DNA from: Sinorhizobium sp.
GTDB lineage: Bacteria; Pseudomonadota; Alphaproteobacteria; Rhizobiales; Rhizobiaceae
NCBI GenBank assembly: GCA_031178305.1
Contig: JAPSJG010000077.1
Coordinates: forward strand, 1-11,439
Length of the DNA stretch: 11,439 nucleotides
Direction of reading: 5' to 3'
The notes beneath the pieces were generated by a model that searched no databases, was not told where the DNA came from, and was given only the letters and a program-made list of their open reading frames with translations. A program made the position numbers and the translations under genes. Shown piece after piece: positions 1 through 7,145 of the stretch. How positions within the stretch are numbered: position 1 is the stretch's first letter; the number at the start of each line of letters is the position of its first letter.

Positions 1-130
1 AAAACAATTCCTCAGACTTACCGTTTCCCGCAGAGAATTCCATTTGCTGTCCCGGAGGACCTTGACGCTATCTAGGTAGCATTGAATCGACCTGCAAGGG
101 ACAGTTCTATAAAGACAGCACTTTCGGACG

Positions 131-157
131 AAAAAGGGGCAGCCCGCGGGCCGCCCC
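131..157 (-). terminator. Rho-independent terminator of secDF
   Basis: Read on the minus strand, two 10-base arms (GGGGCGGCCC and GGGCTGCCCC) pair around a very short loop, with one G-U wobble. Five T residues follow directly (plus positions 131-135). The element lies about 50 nt beyond the secDF stop codon and fits the end of that transcript. The plus-strand side has no T run, so it is probably one-directional. Confidence 0.85.
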
Positions 158-209
158 TCAAATTGTTACGATCGGAAGCGCTTCTCCGCTTCCACCAGCT
201 GGATAACGG

Positions 210-2738
210 CTACGGCGTTCCTGCCGGTTGCACTCCGGAGCGGCCGGCCTCCCGATCCTTCCACCAGCGGCTCAGGAACAGCAGGATCGGCCCGCCGATA
301 TAGATCGACGAGGTGGTGGCGATGACGACGCCGAAGATCATCGGCCAGGCGAAGCTGCGCACGACCTCGCCGCCCCAGATCGCCATCGGCACCAACGAGA
401 GGGCAGTCGCAACCGAGGTGAAGATGCATCGTGCGATCACCTGGTTGATGCTCATGTCGATGAGTTCGGAGAAAGGCATCGACTTATACTTGCGCAGGTT
501 CTCGCGCATGCGGTCGTAGACCACCACCTTGTCGTTCACCGAGTAGCCGATCATCGTCAGCAATGCGGCGATCGCCGTCAGGTTGAAGTCCACGCCGGTG
601 AGCGCGAAGAAGCCGATGGTTTTGGTGATGTCGAGCAGGAGCACGGCGATCGCACCGACGGCGAAGTGCCACTCGAAGCGGAACCAGATGTAGAGCAGGA
701 TCGCCAGCATGGCGAGGCCGACGGCGAGCGAGCCCGAACGTGCAAGTTCCGTGCTGATCGTTGGGCCGACGACCTCGGTACGCTCCAGCGTTGCGCCGGG
801 CACGGCGGTTGTCACGGCCTCCTTGATCCGGTTTAGCGCCGCCGTCTGCTCCTTTTCGCCGCCCGGCTGGCGCTGGACGCGGATCAGCACCGACTGGCCG
901 CCGCCGAAGTCCTGCAGCGCCACCTCTCCGAGATTGAGCTCTTCGAGGCTATGGCGCAGCGTCGGCAGATCAATCTTTTCCTTCGAAACCGCTTCGACCT
1001 GGATACCACCGATGAAGTCGATGCCGTAGTTGAGACCCGGCGTGAAGAACAGGACGACGGAGCTGATCGACAGGAAGGCCGAAAAGCCAATCGCCTGGTA
1101 GCGCCGCTTCATGAAGGAGATGGTCGGCAGATGCGGCACCCGGCCGAAGAGCGACGGAATTTCCAGCTTCTTCATCTTGCGGCGAACGACGACCTCGCGC
1201 ATCAGCAGGCGCACGACCGTCACCGAGGTAAACATCGAGATAATGATGCCGAGCATCATCGTCACGGCGAAGCCTCTCACCGGACCGCTGCCGAGCCAGA
1301 ACAGGAGCACCGTGCCCGTGAGCGTGGTGACGTTGGAATCGAGGATCGTCGCATAGGCCTTGTTGAAGCCGACATCCAACGCCTTCATCGCACCGGCACC
1401 CGCTTCGGTTTCTTCGCGGATACGCGCGTTGATCAGGATGTTGGCGTCGACCGCCATGCCGATGCCGAGGATAATACCCGCGATGCCGGGAAGGGTGAGC
1501 GTTGAACCGATCAGGGCAAGAGCGCCAATGGTCATGATCGTGTGCAGCAGCAGACCGACGTTGGCGATAATGCCCCAGGCGCCGTAGAGGACGACCATGA
1601 GGCCGATGACGAGACTGAAGCCGACCAGACCGGTATAGAGACCCATGCGGATCGAATCGCTGCCGAGGTTAGGGCCGACGGAGCGCTCTTCGATGATCGT
1701 CAGCGGCGCCGGCAGGGCACCGGAGCGCAGGAGCGCTGAAAGGACCGTTGCCTCCTCGACCGTGAAGTTGCCGCTGATCTGGCCACGGCCGCCGAGGATC
1801 GGCTCGTTGATGACGGGCGCCGTCAGGACCTTGCCGTCGAGGACGACCGCAAAGGGCCGGCCGACATTTTCCCGGGTAATCTCGGCGAACTGGCGCGCGC
1901 CGAGCGAATCGAAGCTGAAGTCCACGACCGGCTGGTTCGTCTGCTGGTCGAAGCCGACCTTCGCATCAGCAAGCCGCTCGCCTGAAATCGCGACACGGCT
2001 TTCGATCGGATATCTGTTGCCGTCACTGGCGCCGGGAAGAATCTCGACGCCGCGCGGCGGCGGCTCTGTCACGTCCACGCTCTGGTCCAGCATATGGAAG
2101 CTCATCTGCGCGGTGGAACCGAGAAGCTCACGAAGGCGCGTCGGGTCCTGAAGGCCTGGCAGCTGAACGAGGATGCGGTTGGAGCCGATGCGCTGGATCA
2201 GCGGCTCGGCGACGCCGACTTGGTCGACGCGGTTGCGGATGATCTCCAAGCTCTGTTCGACCGCCTTGGTCATGCGATCGGCGAGGCCCGCCTCGGTGAG
2301 CGAAAGCGTGATGACGTCACCGGCCGCCGTCACATCGACCTCGGGGGCCGAGGCGCCGAAGCCGATAACGCTTACGGGCGTTGCCAGTTCCTGAAGTTTC
2401 GGCAGCACCTTTTCCCGGTCCGCAGCGTCGGGGATGCTCACCGTCACCGTGTTGCCGCTGATGCGCGCCGACGAGGCGGAGACGCGCTCGCCGCGCAGTA
2501 CTCGGCGGGTGTCGTCGAGGAGCGTGTTGACGCGCGCCTTCTGCAGGCCGGCGGCATCGACTTCGAGAACGAGATGCGAGCCGCCCTTGAGGTCAAGGCC
2601 GAGTGTGACCGGCTCAAACGGCAGAACGGAAGTGAATTGCTGCCGCATCGCCTGCGGCAGCATGCTCGGCAGCGCCGCGAGGCATCCGAAGACAACGATC
2701 GCGGCATAGGCGAGAACCGCCCATCTTGATGTACGCAT
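210..2738 (-). CDS. secDF: Fused protein translocase subunit SecDF
   Basis: This 842-residue membrane protein is SecD and SecF in one chain. It is the proton-motive-force-driven accessory of the SecYEG channel that helps pull exported proteins across the inner membrane. The SecD half (about 1-520) has an N-terminal membrane segment (7-28), the conserved LGLDLKGG motif (46-53), a large periplasmic domain (P1 type, to about 350) and a TM bundle with GMAVDANILINARIREE (427-443), where D431 is the expected proton-relay aspartate. A basic linker (about 511-545) leads to the SecF half. That half shows a TM segment near 548-567, GIDFIGG (572-578), a second periplasmic domain, and GYSVNDKVVVYDRMREN (731-747) with D736. 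Start: ATG at 2738, with GGAA about 8 nt upstream. Stop TAG is followed by a good terminator. No yajC gene lies beside it. The 108-nt upstream gap has only a weak promoter (possible -10 GATAAT at 2798-2803), so transcription probably begins before the small gene at 2847-3260. Confidence 0.97.
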   Translation of the reverse strand: MRTSRWAVLAYAAIVVFGCLAALPSMLPQAMRQQFTSVLPFEPVTLGLDLKGGSHLVLEVDAAGLQKARVNTLLDDTRRVLRGERVSASSARISGNTVTVSIPDAADREKVLPKLQELATPVSVIGFGASAPEVDVTAAGDVITLSLTEAGLADRMTKAVEQSLEIIRNRVDQVGVAEPLIQRIGSNRILVQLPGLQDPTRLRELLGSTAQMSFHMLDQSVDVTEPPPRGVEILPGASDGNRYPIESRVAISGERLADAKVGFDQQTNQPVVDFSFDSLGARQFAEITRENVGRPFAVVLDGKVLTAPVINEPILGGRGQISGNFTVEEATVLSALLRSGALPAPLTIIEERSVGPNLGSDSIRMGLYTGLVGFSLVIGLMVVLYGAWGIIANVGLLLHTIMTIGALALIGSTLTLPGIAGIILGIGMAVDANILINARIREETEAGAGAMKALDVGFNKAYATILDSNVTTLTGTVLLFWLGSGPVRGFAVTMMLGIIISMFTSVTVVRLLMREVVVRRKMKKLEIPSLFGRVPHLPTISFMKRRYQAIGFSAFLSISSVVLFFTPGLNYGIDFIGGIQVEAVSKEKIDLPTLRHSLEELNLGEVALQDFGGGQSVLIRVQRQPGGEKEQTAALNRIKEAVTTAVPGATLERTEVVGPTISTELARSGSLAVGLAMLAILLYIWFRFEWHFAVGAIAVLLLDITKTIGFFALTGVDFNLTAIAALLTMIGYSVNDKVVVYDRMRENLRKYKSMPFSELIDMSINQVIARCIFTSVATALSLVPMAIWGGEVVRSFAWPMIFGVVIATTSSIYIGGPILLFLSRWWKDREAGRSGVQPAGTP

Positions 2739-2846
2739 GTGGAATTTCCATAAATGCCTGAACGCGCCTGTCCGGCAGCGTCCGGGCTTGAGTTTTCATT
2801 ATCGGGCAGATCCGAAAACCGTCCGCCCGAGCGCCCAAATGATCTT

Positions 2847-3260
2847 CTAAGCTTCGGGCGGGGCGCGGATGCGCTCGCTCTGGCGCGGTGCCTCGGCAAG
2901 AACTTCCGTCCGCGCTACAGGCGCCGGCCGACCATCGTGAGCGTCGGGTACAACGGAAAGCTCAAGCGGAAAAGCCGTACCAGGATCGCCGCCGACGGTC
3001 GATTTCCCTTCCGCCTGGGCGGCCATGGAGCGAACATCCGGCAAAGCGACGGCTCTGGCAAGCTGACGAGCCGCGGGGCGACTGGACGAGCCGGAATCGG
3101 GTGCGGCGACATCGCCGGTCTGCGCGCCGGCGCCAAGCCGGCTCGACACGCTTTGGCCGACCGCGATCGCCTGCATGGCGAAGGAGGCGCAAAACAGCCA
3201 CAGCACGGCCAGAAGCCGGCCGGCATGCATGCTCTTGCTGCCACCACCCAAGAGATACAT
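2847..3260 (-). CDS. Putative exported protein of unknown function
   Basis: I do not recognise the family. The ORF encodes 137 residues. The N-terminus looks like a Sec signal peptide: a basic start, then a hydrophobic stretch about 16-33 (LLAVLWLFCASFAMQAIA). The rest is low-complexity, rich in Ala, Pro, Ser and Arg, with no visible motif, so it may be a disordered periplasmic protein. Codons show the G/C third-position bias of neighbouring true genes, and a plausible promoter lies about 80 nt upstream; these support it over overlapping ORFs in other frames. Start is uncertain: ATG at 3260 (AGGAA about 11 nt upstream) or ATG at 3230, which gives a tighter 127-residue signal-peptide protein. 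It lies 108 nt before secDF on the same strand and may be co-transcribed with it. A non-coding leader is the alternative. Confidence 0.55.
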   Translation of the reverse strand: MYLLGGGSKSMHAGRLLAVLWLFCASFAMQAIAVGQSVSSRLGAGAQTGDVAAPDSGSSSRPAARQLARAVALPDVRSMAAQAEGKSTVGGDPGTAFPLELSVVPDAHDGRPAPVARTEVLAEAPRQSERIRAPPEA

Positions 3261-3340
3261 CGAGGACTTGGTTCCTTTTCTCTCGGCGCCCGAGAAGCTA
3301 GCCTAGCGGAAGAACGTGGCCGGATTCGAGCGTCGGCGCC

Positions 3341-3370
3341 CTTATCACCATTCCGACGCGTAAAAGTCAA
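3341..3370 (-). promoter_or_regulatory. Putative sigma-70 type promoter for the 2847-3260 gene and secDF
   Basis: On the minus strand, TTGACT (3370-3365) and GATAAG (3346-3341) are separated by 18 nt, matching 5/6 and 4/6 of the consensus. A transcript starting near 3333 would have a leader of about 70 nt. That leader contains a short hairpin (3281-3295, 6-bp stem, 3-nt loop) and a perfect GCTAG-C-CTAGC palindrome (3297-3307) just before the ORF starting at 3260. The promoter sits immediately beyond the mosaic repeat. Confidence 0.45.
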
Positions 3371-3380
3371 ATCCGGCTGA

Positions 3381-3486
3381 CTACAGCGCCGCGTGTCTTA
3401 ACAGACGCGCAAAGGTCGCTGTAGCAATTTGAGTGGCTGCATGTCTTTGCCCTTAATCGAGGTCAATTCAAGGAGACATGCAGTAG
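3381..3486. repeat. Rhizobial intergenic mosaic element, RIME-like (two palindromes)
   Basis: This is a 106-bp intergenic unit of two adjacent palindromes. The first (3381-3424) has perfect outer arms CTACAGCG/CGCTGTAG and inner arms GCGTGTCT/AGACGCGC with one mismatch. The second (3437-3483) has perfect 10-bp arms CTGCATGTCT/AGACATGCAG. The architecture and the CTACAGCG...CGCTGTAG...CTGCATG...CATGCAGTAG wording match, from memory, the abundant roughly 106-bp rhizobium-specific intergenic mosaic elements (RIME1 type). It follows the 3' end of the decarboxylase gene, where its RNA hairpins could protect or end that transcript. Confidence 0.75.
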
Positions 3487-3533
3487 CGCGGGAGGAGGAA
3501 AAGTGTGCGCGGTTTTCCACCCGCATCCCGCGC
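3486..3533. repeat. Third palindromic unit of the intergenic mosaic
   Basis: Perfect arms GCGCGGGA (3486-3493) and TCCCGCGC (3526-3533) enclose a second nested pair, GGAAAA (3497-3502) and TTTTCC (3513-3518). The core GGAAAAGTGTG...GGTTTTCC is a wording that I recall as very common between rhizobial genes. It abuts the RIME-like unit, making a three-palindrome composite, and ends 30 nt before the stop codon of the decarboxylase gene. The transcript of that gene would fold here soon after its stop. Confidence 0.65.
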
Positions 3534-3563
3534 CAACTTCCTTGAATCGATCCCGCTCATGAT

Positions 3564-5174
3564 TTAGCCGGCAGCGCCGGCGGTCCTCGTATGATGGATC
3601 TCGATCAGCGACGGCCCCGATCGCTCGGAGGCGTCGGCGAGTGCTTGCGGCAGGTTGCGGATATTTGCCAGCTGTTCGGCCGGAACACCGTAGGCTTTGG
3701 CCGTCAGCAGGAAATCCGGCGCCGATGGCTTGACGCCTTCCGGCGTGATGCCGGACTGGCGCATGTAGGACTCGATTTCCTGATAGCCGTCATTGTTCCA
3801 GACGAGGAAGATCACCCGCGCCTTGGCATCGACCGCCGAGCCGATCTCGGCCAGCGAGAATTGAAAACCGCCGTCACCGACGAGACAGACGACAGGCCTC
3901 GCGCCATCGGCAACGGCCGCGCCGACAGCCGCCGGGGGCGCATAGCCGAGCGCGCCATAGCCCGTCGCCGAATTGAACCAGGCGCGCTGCCGCGGCGCGT
4001 CGCAATAAAGATTGCCAGCATAGACCACCTGCGTCGAATCGCCGACGATGGTGCAATCGGGCAGCGCCTCGTAGATCATGTCGACGACGCCCACCTCGGC
4101 CCGCATCTTCGGCTCCAATTCCTTCAAGGCCGCCTTGCGCGCGGAGTCCGCCCGTGGCACGCCGTCCTTGGCGAGATGGCCGGGCAGAAAGCCCAGTATT
4201 CCCGCTGCCGCCGTCCTCGCCCCCGAAAGGATCGAAAGGACCGCCCGTGGCCCCCTTGCAATCTGCGCCGCGTCGATGTCGGTGCGGATAAGGTTGCCGA
4301 GCTCGGGAAAGCCGCCATCGGCATAGAGATCGTAGTCGGTCTGCCCCATCTCCGTGCCGAGCGCCAGCACGAGATCGGCGTCGCGCAGCAGGGCGCGAAC
4401 GGCCTTGAGGCTCGGGCTCGCTGGCACGCGCAGGGGATGACCGCCGAGCATGCCGCGGGCGTTGACGGTCGTCACCACAGGCGCGCCGATCCGTTCGGCG
4501 AGTGCCCGCACCTCCGCCTCCGCCGTCAATGCACCGCCGCCGCAGAGGATGGCTGGGCGCGAGGCTTCGGCGCAGAGGATCGCCGCCCTCTGCAGCGTTT
4601 CGCTGTCTGCGCGCGGGCGGGTCGCCACGGCCGGCCTCACGACGCCGCTCCCAATTCTTTCGGCCATCACGTCGGTCGGAATTTCGATGTGCACGGGACC
4701 TGGCCGACCGGAGAGCAGCACGGCAAAGGCGCGGTCGACGACCAGCGGCAGGTCGGCCGCATTGAGGAGCGTGTGCGAAAAAAGCGCCAGGGTCTTCATC
4801 ATTCCCTGCTGGTCGGGCAGTTCATGCAACAGACCGCGGCCATGCCCGAGCGAATCCCGGCGGTTTACCCCGGAGATCACCAGCATCGGGATCGAGTCCT
4901 GCCGTGCCTGGGCCATCGCCGTGATCGTGTTGGTCAGCCCCGGCCCGGTGATCACTAGCGCCACGCCAGGCTTGCCGCTGACGCGCGCATAACCATCCGC
5001 CATGAAACCGGCGCCCTGCTCGTGGCGCGGGGTCACGTGACGGACCTTCGCGCCCGCAAGGCCACGGTAGAGTTCCACCGTGTGGACGCCGGGAATGCCG
5101 AAGACGACCTCGACTCCGTTTGCCTCGAGCAGGTCGATGAGAACTTCGCCAACCGTTTTGATCGCGGCACTCAT
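3564..5174 (-). CDS. aruI: Thiamine-diphosphate 2-oxo acid decarboxylase, AruI-like (5-guanidino-2-oxopentanoate decarboxylase)
   Basis: This 536-residue protein belongs to the acetolactate synthase/benzoylformate decarboxylase superfamily. The N-terminal pyrimidine-binding domain (about 6-170) carries FGIPGVHTVELYRGL and RHEQGAGFMADGYAR, with the cofactor-activating glutamate at E52. A middle domain spans about 185-325. The C-terminal pyrophosphate domain contains the metal/ThDP motif GDGGF (433-437) and NN at 460-461. The IPGVHTVELYRGL wording and HELPDQ segment resemble the AruI decarboxylases, which convert 2-ketoarginine to 4-guanidinobutyraldehyde and CO2 in the arginine transaminase pathway. 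Start: ATG at 5174, with strong AAGGAG 8 nt upstream and ATGA overlap with the aminotransferase stop. A longer in-frame extension to 5348 runs inside that gene and is rejected. Pairing with an AruH-like transaminase is the main support for substrate. Other 2-oxo acids remain possible, and true acetolactate synthase is less likely because no small subunit is present. Confidence 0.88.
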   Translation of the reverse strand: MSAAIKTVGEVLIDLLEANGVEVVFGIPGVHTVELYRGLAGAKVRHVTPRHEQGAGFMADGYARVSGKPGVALVITGPGLTNTITAMAQARQDSIPMLVISGVNRRDSLGHGRGLLHELPDQQGMMKTLALFSHTLLNAADLPLVVDRAFAVLLSGRPGPVHIEIPTDVMAERIGSGVVRPAVATRPRADSETLQRAAILCAEASRPAILCGGGALTAEAEVRALAERIGAPVVTTVNARGMLGGHPLRVPASPSLKAVRALLRDADLVLALGTEMGQTDYDLYADGGFPELGNLIRTDIDAAQIARGPRAVLSILSGARTAAAGILGFLPGHLAKDGVPRADSARKAALKELEPKMRAEVGVVDMIYEALPDCTIVGDSTQVVYAGNLYCDAPRQRAWFNSATGYGALGYAPPAAVGAAVADGARPVVCLVGDGGFQFSLAEIGSAVDAKARVIFLVWNNDGYQEIESYMRQSGITPEGVKPSAPDFLLTAKAYGVPAEQLANIRNLPQALADASERSGPSLIEIHHTRTAGAAG

Positions 5175-6361
5175 GCGCGACGCTCCTTCTTCTGCAGGCA
5201 GCGCTCGGCCGCGGCGGCGATCCGGCGGCATGCCTCCTCGATATCCTCGTCCGGAACCGTGAGGCTCACGCGAAGAAAATCCTCTGCCTCCCGACCGAAA
5301 GATGATCCAGGCATCACCGCAACGCCTTCCTCTTCCAGCAGCTTCCAAGCAAAAGCCTCCCCCGAAACACCGGTGCCAGAGACGTCGATCAGCGCGAACA
5401 TGCCCGCTTCCGGCTGCAGTACCGTGACCCCCGAAGCGCCTGCGAGAAGTTCGACGAGCCGTCGCGCACGACGGCTATAGGCCTCCCGCATCCGACGCGC
5501 GGTATCGATTTCATGCGTCAGCGCATAGGCAGTCATATCGGCGATGAAGGGCTGCTGGCCGAAGAGCATGGTTTCGGAAACCGGTAGGAGGCGGCGGGTG
5601 AACTCGGCCGGTCCCACCGCCCAGCCGCTGCGGAACCCCGGCGCTGCATGGGACTTCGAAATCGATGAGACGACGACGGTGAGCTCGGCAAGGTCGGGAT
5701 TGTCGAAGGGCGAGGCGAATGTCCCGCCGAAGACCAGCTCCTCATAGACCTCGTCGCAGACGATCCACAGGTCGTGGCGGCGGGCCACCTCTCCGATCGC
5801 CGCGATTTCTGCCGCCGTCAAGACCGCACCGGTCGGATTATGCGGCGTGTTCAGGAGCAGCACGCGGCACTCGGGGGTGACGGCGCTTTCCAGGTCTTCC
5901 ACCCGCATGCGGAAGCCTAAGCCTGGCCTCAACGGCACAAAGACGGGATGAGCGCCGGTCGTGCGAATGACGCCTTCGTAGGTGGCATAGAGCGGGTCGC
6001 CCACGAGCACGCCGTCCCCGGCCTCGGCGAGCCCCAGCATCACGGCGAAAAGCGCCGTCTGGGTACCGGGAAAACAGAGGATGTTCTCCTGCGTCACATC
6101 GGCCCGGCGGCGGCGGTATTTCTCCGCAAGCGCCGCCAGGACAGCCGGCTCCCCGCGCCCGTTCGAATAGCGGTAACGCCCCGCATTCATTGCGCGCTGG
6201 CATTCATCGAGAAGGGCGCGATCCGGCGGCAGGTCCGGTTCGCCGATCGTCAGTTCAATGACGTCCGCGCCGCTTGCCTTCAGTTGCCGGGCACGAATGT
6301 GCAGCGACCACTTGCCGGAGCCGAGATCGGCCAGCCGCGACGTAATCGACGAATAGCGCAT
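5171..6361 (-). CDS. aruH: PLP-dependent class I/II aminotransferase, AruH-like (arginine:pyruvate transaminase)
   Basis: This is a complete 396-residue fold-type I aminotransferase. Visible PLP-site residues are N175 in NTPHNPTG (171-178), D203 and Y206 in DEVY (203-206), and the Schiff-base lysine K236 in SSISKSHAAPGFRSGW (232-247), with R244 beyond it. A C-terminal arginine in DFLRVSL probably binds the substrate carboxylate. The opening MRYSSITSRL and the SISKSHA motif resemble Pseudomonas AruH, which moves the amino group of L-arginine to pyruvate to give 2-ketoarginine and alanine. Start: ATG at 6361, with GGGAG about 8 nt upstream, 17 nt after the regulator stop. The stop overlaps the decarboxylase start (ATGA), so the two enzymes are translationally coupled. 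The fold is certain. Arginine as substrate is inferred from resemblance and from the decarboxylase and basic amino acid importer nearby; a general aspartate- or aromatic-type transaminase is the alternative. Confidence 0.88.
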   Translation of the reverse strand: MRYSSITSRLADLGSGKWSLHIRARQLKASGADVIELTIGEPDLPPDRALLDECQRAMNAGRYRYSNGRGEPAVLAALAEKYRRRRADVTQENILCFPGTQTALFAVMLGLAEAGDGVLVGDPLYATYEGVIRTTGAHPVFVPLRPGLGFRMRVEDLESAVTPECRVLLLNTPHNPTGAVLTAAEIAAIGEVARRHDLWIVCDEVYEELVFGGTFASPFDNPDLAELTVVVSSISKSHAAPGFRSGWAVGPAEFTRRLLPVSETMLFGQQPFIADMTAYALTHEIDTARRMREAYSRRARRLVELLAGASGVTVLQPEAGMFALIDVSGTGVSGEAFAWKLLEEEGVAVMPGSSFGREAEDFLRVSLTVPDEDIEEACRRIAAAAERCLQKKERRA

Positions 6362-6378
6362 GTGAGTTTCTCCCGTCG

Positions 6379-7041
6379 TTATTCTTCTATAGGCAGCCCA
6401 AGCAGCGCCTCGACCGAGGCCATGGCGATGCTGATCAGTTCCCCCTCGCGGAAGAGGTCGCCGGCGAGGCAGCCTTCGACCCAGAGCCCGTCCACCAGGC
6501 CGTTGATCGCAATGGCGTGTCGGCGACAGACCTCCGCGCTCGCAGGCCTGCCTTTGGCCGCGAGGAAATCGCTCAACAGGCCCTGAAGCGCATCGCGGAA
6601 GGCTAGATAACCTTCGCGGTGAATCTCGGCGAGCGCCGGATCGACGCGCACTTGGCTGATGAAGGCGGCCCACAAGGAGACGCTGCGACTGTCTGCCACC
6701 GGCTCAGTCAGGTTGATGGCAATGAAGTCCTTGAGACGGGTCGCCGGATCTCCCTCGACATTCTTGGCCTTATCCGTCAGCGATGCGATGACGTTGCGAT
6801 AAGCCTCCGCGATCATCTGATCCTTGGAGTCGAAATAGTGGCGGACGAGCCCTGCGGTGACACCGGCGCGCATCGCGATCTGCCGGACGGTCGCACCCTT
6901 CAGGCCGAGTTCCGAGATGCAATCGAGCGTCGCCTCGATCAGTTCCTGCCGGCGCTCACCCTCAGGAGCGCGATGGAAACTGCGGCGGCTCACGCCTGCC
7001 CCCCAGGCCTGCCGACTACTGGCAGCGTCGTTACATGCCAT
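6379..7041 (-). CDS. TetR family transcriptional regulator, BetI-like
   Basis: With the ATG at 7041 this is a 220-residue one-domain-plus-ligand-pocket repressor. The N-terminal DNA-binding domain (about 28-75) contains ERRQELIEATLDCI, then the helix-turn-helix (about 50-70: TVRQIAMRAGVTAGLVRHYF), then DSKDQMI, all typical of TetR proteins. The C-terminal helical part ends with INGLVDGLWVEG (179-190), resembling the LIDGLW segment of BetI-type ligand domains. Start is uncertain: ATG 7041 has poor Shine-Dalgarno pairing, while GTG at 6993 (204 residues) has a G-rich site 5 nt upstream and overlaps the stop of a possible leader ORF. It is first in an operon with the transaminase and decarboxylase and diverges from the importer operon. 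It probably represses both, and itself, through the palindrome at 7114-7137. The effector is unknown; a pathway substrate or intermediate is the natural guess. Confidence 0.93.
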   Translation of the reverse strand: MACNDAASSRQAWGAGVSRRSFHRAPEGERRQELIEATLDCISELGLKGATVRQIAMRAGVTAGLVRHYFDSKDQMIAEAYRNVIASLTDKAKNVEGDPATRLKDFIAINLTEPVADSRSVSLWAAFISQVRVDPALAEIHREGYLAFRDALQGLLSDFLAAKGRPASAEVCRRHAIAINGLVDGLWVEGCLAGDLFREGELISIAMASVEALLGLPIEE

Positions 7042-7055
7042 CCGGTTCGGCTCAT
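6990..7055 (-). CDS. Possible 21-codon leader ORF upstream of the TetR gene
   Basis: An ATG at 7055-7053 lies 6 nt after a near-ideal AGGAG. It opens a 21-codon frame whose TGA (6992-6990) overlaps a GTG (6993-6991) in frame with the regulator, forming GTGA. This offers translation coupling of the regulator from the GTG. The frame overlaps the longer ATG-started regulator reading in another phase, so both cannot be fully used at once. The peptide (starting MSRTGWH) has no recognisable domain. It may be an unused frame; the good ribosome site and exact overlap are the only evidence. Confidence 0.3.
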   Translation of the reverse strand: MSRTGWHVTTLPVVGRPGGQA

Positions 7056-7113
7056 GCGCTGCTCCTGCGGGAGGGTTGATCAGGCGAGGCCCGCCGGAAA
7101 TTTCGGCGCCCAA

Positions 7114-7137
7114 GTTATTATACACTTGAATAATAAC
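7114..7137. promoter_or_regulatory. Candidate operator of the TetR-type regulator
   Basis: A perfect inverted repeat GTTATTAT-N8-ATAATAAC lies between the divergent operons, inside the minus-strand promoter (it covers the -10 and most of the spacer). A second series of half-sites interleaves with it: CAAGT (7111-7115), inverted CACTTG (7123-7128) and CAAGTG (7142-7147). These are A/T-rich in a G/C-rich neighbourhood. Such placement is typical for an autorepressing TetR protein controlling both directions. Which repeat is the true operator cannot be told by eye. Confidence 0.55.
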
Positions 7138-7145
7138 GGCACAAG
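7117..7145 (-). promoter_or_regulatory. Promoter of the TetR-aruH-aruI operon
   Basis: On the minus strand, CTTGTG (7145-7140) and a perfect TATAAT (7122-7117) are separated by 17 nt. The -35 fits the rhizobial CTTGAC form at 4 of 6 positions. Transcription would begin near 7110, giving a leader of about 55-70 nt before the leader ORF or regulator start. The overlapping palindrome suggests repression by steric block. I did not find an equally convincing plus-strand promoter for the importer operon, although it should lie between about 7080 and 7240. Confidence 0.6.

Noticed and set aside
61..89. CTTGAC at 61-66 as a -35 element of a plus-strand promoter
   Set aside because: No acceptable -10 lies 16-19 nt downstream and no gene follows on that strand.
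2754..3380. Plus-strand frames of 208 and 137 codons across the secDF upstream region
   Set aside because: Their Arg/Gly-rich products lack motifs or good ribosome sites; the opposing minus frame has a signal-peptide-like start, better codon bias and a promoter.
3591..4958. Long plus-strand open frame (455 codons) opposite the decarboxylase gene
   Set aside because: It is fully antisense to a clear thiamine-diphosphate enzyme, has an Arg/His-rich composition typical of antisense frames in G/C-rich DNA, and shows no domain.
5175..5348. In-frame N-terminal extension of the decarboxylase (58 codons)
   Set aside because: It lies inside the aminotransferase gene; the ATG at 5174 with AAGGAG and ATGA overlap is a far better start.
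6362..6673. In-frame N-terminal extension of the aminotransferase (104 codons)
   Set aside because: It overlaps the TetR coding sequence, has no homology-like content, and the ATG at 6361 has a good ribosome site and the family's normal start.
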